Shown: one piece after another, positions 60,377-64,000 of the stretch
Position numbering within the stretch: position 1 is the stretch's first letter
Layout: every line of letters starts with the position of its first letter
Assembly: GCF_910591885.1 (NCBI RefSeq)
Contig: NC_063281.1
Span: forward strand, 8,385,700-8,449,699
Length of the DNA stretch: 64,000 nt
Direction of reading: 5' to 3'
Origin: Bombus terrestris
Lineage: Eukaryota > Arthropoda > Insecta > Hymenoptera > Apidae
Made by a program: the position numbers and the translations under genes
Notes under the pieces: generated by a model
The model's database searches: none
Seen by the model: only the letters and a program-made list of their open reading frames with translations
Told to the model about the DNA's origin: nothing

Positions 60377-60999
60377 GTCGCACACTTTGCTATCGCTGCT
60401 GCTGCTTCCTCTCGCGATTCCATTTCTGCGTTGTTGAACTATAACTCTCTCTAGGAAGGCAGTGGCAGCTATTACGCCGGCTCCTAAGCTATTACGGCAT
60501 CTGGGAAGCTCGTTGGTGCTGGTGCAAACGGGACGAACGCGGGGGTTCGAGGAAGTGGCACGAGAGGAGGAACACCAAGGGGTACGGGGCGGTTGGTGGG
60601 GGTCGGGGGTGGGCGTTGGGTTAGGCGAGGTGATGTATTGAGATCCCATTGTATCCACGGAATCCCCCTAAGATTGCCAAACGACGTCCTCCCCCGCCAC
60701 TCTTCGCCTTCCATCTTCCGCCATCCACCTTTCCAGCCGCCCACATTCTGCCACCTCCTTCGTAACCCCGCGTCTCCAACCCCCTACCTCACGATTCTCG
60801 CATAATACGTCACCGGTGGAAAGGCAAGCCTTCGGTTTTACTTTTCGCTGAGACTCCCCCCAACCCCCACCCACCCTCCTCCTCAAAGCTTCGCTCTCTC
60901 CTCGTATATTTCTCTTCTCCATTTTTCCTTTTTATCCTCTGTCTCTTCTTCCATTTTAACCCACACCACCCGGTTGATTCTTTCACCCCGTTCTCCTTT

Positions 61000-63187
61000 T
61001 TCTCGAACGAGAACCTATGCAGATGCGCGTGCTGGAATATTCATGCCGCGACGGAAACAGAAAAAACAGCATCGTCGAAATCACCGTTTTCCACCTCACG
61101 ATACCATCCCCTCGTCATCTTCCCGCCTTTTCGAGTCGTTCTTGATCTCTCTTCCTCTTCTCCTCTTTCTTCTTTTTTTGTTCTTCTCTCTTTTCGCTTG
61201 GCCCCTTCCTGTTCACGAAGCGTCTTTAATAATACGACGTAGCGTAGCCGCAACCGCGTACAGTATCGATAGCTCGCATAATGTCGAGCCGTTCTCTCGG
61301 ATATTGCGCTGAAGGGAACGCACGGTTCGTTCTCGGAACGTTCGTCGAGGAAACGGGCGAAAAGGAAAGCGAGGGAGGCAAGGCACACAAACCGAGCAGC
61401 GACAGATGCAGACCGGGAGGAATTCAAATTTTTGCGCTGAATGCCCGCCGGTTCAATAACAACCTTTATTATTTTAACGATCTACGCCGTTGCTCGTCGT
61501 CACCTTTGCCTCCGTATCGTACGTTTGCCTTCGATCCGACATAGAGAATCCTCGGTTCCATGATAATTAGCCAACCCTTTTGTCTAATTATTTTCCCCTT
61601 CCATCCCCTGTATGCAACTGTGCTTACGACTGTTGGATCAAATTTTTCGATTGCTTGACTTGGTTCGTCTTCTGTTTGGTATCATCGTGTGGGAATATTT
61701 TTAAAGTCAATATTCATTAAAGAAACGATGGTCAGGTAAACCAGTATTTGCCTCGTACGCTCGTGTATAGACCAAGTCCTTCGAAGAGAAAGAAATTGCG
61801 GACAGTAAATATCCGGAACGTGTTTGTAACGCTGGCGGATCAATAAAACGTTATATAGACCTCGCGTATAAAGACGGAAGCTAACATTATCCCAAGGCAG
61901 CTCGCAATTTCGTTAAAAATAACGCGTCGCTATCTATTACTAGCCGTGGAAGTCAACATACGACTGCTGTACCGTTATTCGAACGATCTGCATAATACAT
62001 ATGTCCACCAGAAAGTGGTAGCAAAGCGGGGGGACGTTCGTCGCACGATAAGCGCTTGCATTTTTGATGCTTTGAAAGCTATGAATCAAACCTGATGTCA
62101 TCTATCTCGTACATTAACGACTTCCTCGAAGAACACAAAGTTCGGAAATTATTCAGAAATAATCCTCTGAAGCTCTGTTCAGTCCTTCGTTTAAAACTCG
62201 TTCAGCTATTGCCGAAACTGTTTGTAATTTGGATATATTTCCACTTATAATAGATGATTATGGTATATATGGTGATATTTCTATTATCTAATTTAATAAA
62301 GAAAGCTTCAAGATACCAGTGAAGTTTGTCACCTCAATACATCTCTCATTACCTCTTTAACAATGTAATAGAATGACGAGGAATTCAGAATAAGGAATAT
62401 AGAAAATAAATACTTCTTTATCGTTAACACGTCTTACATATCTGGCGTCATATATAAAGAATACGTACTGTCAACAGTTTATCGTTTAACTATTTATTAA
62501 GAGATAACGTGTTTACGTGTTAATAGGTATTACGTATGATAGCATAATACGAAGTCTAAGTCCCGTGTTGTATTGCGAAAAGATTATATGTGCAAGAACC
62601 ATAATCGCGTGATTGTGACTGCAAAGAGCATACGAAGTTAACAAAACCATATAAAGTTTGCGTAGTTTTCGCACGTAAAGAACTGCGCGATTTCAAGTTC
62701 TGATAAAAAAAGGTCCATTTACTAAAATGAGATAAATGAAACGATAGACAGAATAAACGTCCCAGAATCGCAAAGAATCGATTTCGTCGTACTTAAGATT
62801 CGCTTAACTTTTCACCACGTGTAAGCAGAAGACAGGAAAAAAAATGACTCATAAATTTGCAAGCGAATACACGATTATAACAACTCGGCTAGAGCGTTCT
62901 TGCCTTGCGAACAGGGGACGAGTACGCAGATTTTAATTGGCGATCCGCCAATCTCCGCCTCGATACACAACCTAGTACAAATATCGACGATGTCGGGACT
63001 GTAGCGGCGGTCAACGCAAATGCAATTTGCGTATCCTCCTCCCTTCTCTGTGCGACGGAGATAGCGGAAAAAGGGGACAGGAAGGGGTTACATGGTAGGA
63101 GGGGGATCGATATTTGGTAAATATTTGTGGCGAGTCGAAACAACAGAGCTCGAAAGGACGTATTCTATCTCTGTTTCTCTCTTTCTC

Positions 63188-63240
<53 letters not shown>

Positions 63241-64000
63241 CGTCCTCTCTGTACTCGTGAAGCGCAGGATGTTTGTTTCGCGATCCGAATACCATTCGAG
63301 GGTGCCTGGAAAATCGCGTGGGAGTGTTGGCGTCATCGAGAGCGTCATATACAAGCGTTCAAGCGGAATGTTGATCCCGACAGCGACCGATGCGTTGTTC
63401 ACGCAGAAAAAAAAGTACGTCATCGTTGCTATTTCCGCCGCGAGTGGCCGCGTCGCCTCGAGGCTCTCCAACTATCATCGATCGCGTTCCCCAAAGGTCC
63501 GTAACCTTCGACTTAAATTATTCCGATCGTGCAAAGGTTAGGGACAGACGGTAGATGTGGCGTATCTGCCCGTCTTTTCCCCGAGAACCATAAGGATTAA
63601 TGGGTTTTATCACGATATTCTTCGGGTCTTGTTCAAAGTCGCGTTACGTACAGAACGATATCCGGTTGCGAGGAAGATGGAGATAGAAGTATAAAATGAT
63701 CGGTTATATAATTGAACCGAACGATTGCATGTAAAGGTGCACGACAAGTGGAAGAGAAACATATGTCCGGATTGTTTATTCGCGTATCTCGTCCGGGTTT
63801 AAGCCGACCATGAGGCAGAAAAATAAATATCTATCGGCCATGTGTTTATTCGGTGTTGTCGGATATCGCTGTATACATAGCAACTTTATCGTTGTCGTTG
63901 AAACACTCGGCCAGGTACGACCGTTTTATAATGGAAACGGGGAAATACCCCTGCTGGTTGGTCGAACTTATTTTTTCCGCCTACGCCGCGATATCTGCCA
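61000..64000. other. no convincing gene
   Basis: T/C-rich at 61.13-61.20 kb; AT-rich unique sequence at 62.2-62.9 kb. Open frames around 63.1-63.5 kb run through the CT microsatellite (Glu-Arg repeats on the minus strand, Leu-Ser on the plus) and are repeat artefacts. Confidence 0.5.
63189..63237 (+). repeat. (CTGT)n(CT)n compound microsatellite
   Basis: About four CTGT units followed by about 16 CT units. Confidence 0.95.

Larger units (their letters stand above)
57500..60999. promoter_or_regulatory. GC-rich, repeat-laden, strand-biased region (possible promoter or 5' UTR)
   Basis: The plus strand is purine-rich at 57.90-58.30 kb, then carries ACG and CT repeats, then alternates between G-rich (58.78-58.90, 60.53-60.63 kb) and C-rich (60.68-60.98 kb) blocks. 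Superb-looking pyrimidine-tract acceptors end at 58627 and 60377, and a weaker one at 60454. They lie behind CT microsatellites and so may be accidental. Frames after them are short or open in several registers. Such composition is typical of insect promoter or 5' UTR neighbourhoods, but no TATA, initiator or ATG-led first exon can be fixed. Confidence 0.2.

Noticed and set aside
60378..60490. Acceptors at 60377 and 60454 as terminal exons of the 49.3 kb gene
   Set aside because: They sit behind CT repeats, frames are short or open in several registers, and nothing links them to the distant exon.
63088..63541. Overlapping frames of 120-150 codons on both strands
   Set aside because: All pass through the CTGT/CT microsatellite, which lacks stops; Glu-Arg or Leu-Ser repeats are artefacts.

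Overview
This 64 kb window looks like non-coding, intron-type or intergenic DNA from an insect nuclear genome, most plausibly Hymenoptera (bee, wasp or ant). The hints are that CpG is not depleted (CGT, CGA and TCG words are everywhere), moderately GC-rich DNA alternates with short AT-rich islands, and CGT, GA and CT microsatellites are frequent. The splice-like sites resemble insect ones: GTGAGT/GTAAGT donors, short pyrimidine tracts, and a CTAAT-type branch site in the best case. I see no bacterial operons, rRNA, tRNA, recognisable microRNA, CRISPR array or intact transposon. The organism call is an inference.

There is no long gene. The longest stop-free runs (about 170-200 codons) barely exceed what chance gives at this base composition: by a rough hand estimate, about 40 stop-free runs of 90 codons or more are expected over six frames. 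ORF length is therefore not evidence here. I kept as candidate coding features only frames backed by splice signals, compatible phases, a start context or natural amino-acid composition. The best is a 36-codon plus-strand exon at 49324-49431, flanked by a good acceptor with a branch-point match and by a GTGAGT donor. It could join, in the same frame, to an acceptor at 49782 or 49851 just upstream of a (CGT)10 tract. Weaker candidates are a minus-strand exon (210-343), a two-exon plus model ending in HDEL (2252-2789), a plus terminal exon (4930-5043), a two-exon plus model (24155-24651), a minus gene end with a 113 bp intron (35892-36307), a 52-codon ORF (38432-38590), and a few others. None could be assigned to a named family.

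Region by region: 0-5 kb is GC-rich with polypurine/polypyrimidine stretches and three candidate exons. 5-11 kb alternates GC-rich DNA with AT-rich islands and ends in a diverged three-copy tandem repeat. 11-35 kb is mixed unique sequence with microsatellites, a local direct duplication near 22.6 kb and several short hairpins. 35.0-35.4 kb is a cluster of palindromes built from one ATTTGAA-type word. 38.6-39.3 kb is a second tandem repeat with a period near 159 bp. 49.3-50 kb holds the best exon. 57.5-61 kb is GC-rich, strongly strand-asymmetric and packed with triplet and CT repeats, as in an insect promoter or 5' UTR region. The last 2.5 kb is AT-richer and unique apart from a (CTGT)n(CT)n repeat.

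The candidate exons lie on both strands and are far apart, so I infer at most a few genes with very large introns rather than a compact gene cluster. No pathway-level statement is justified.
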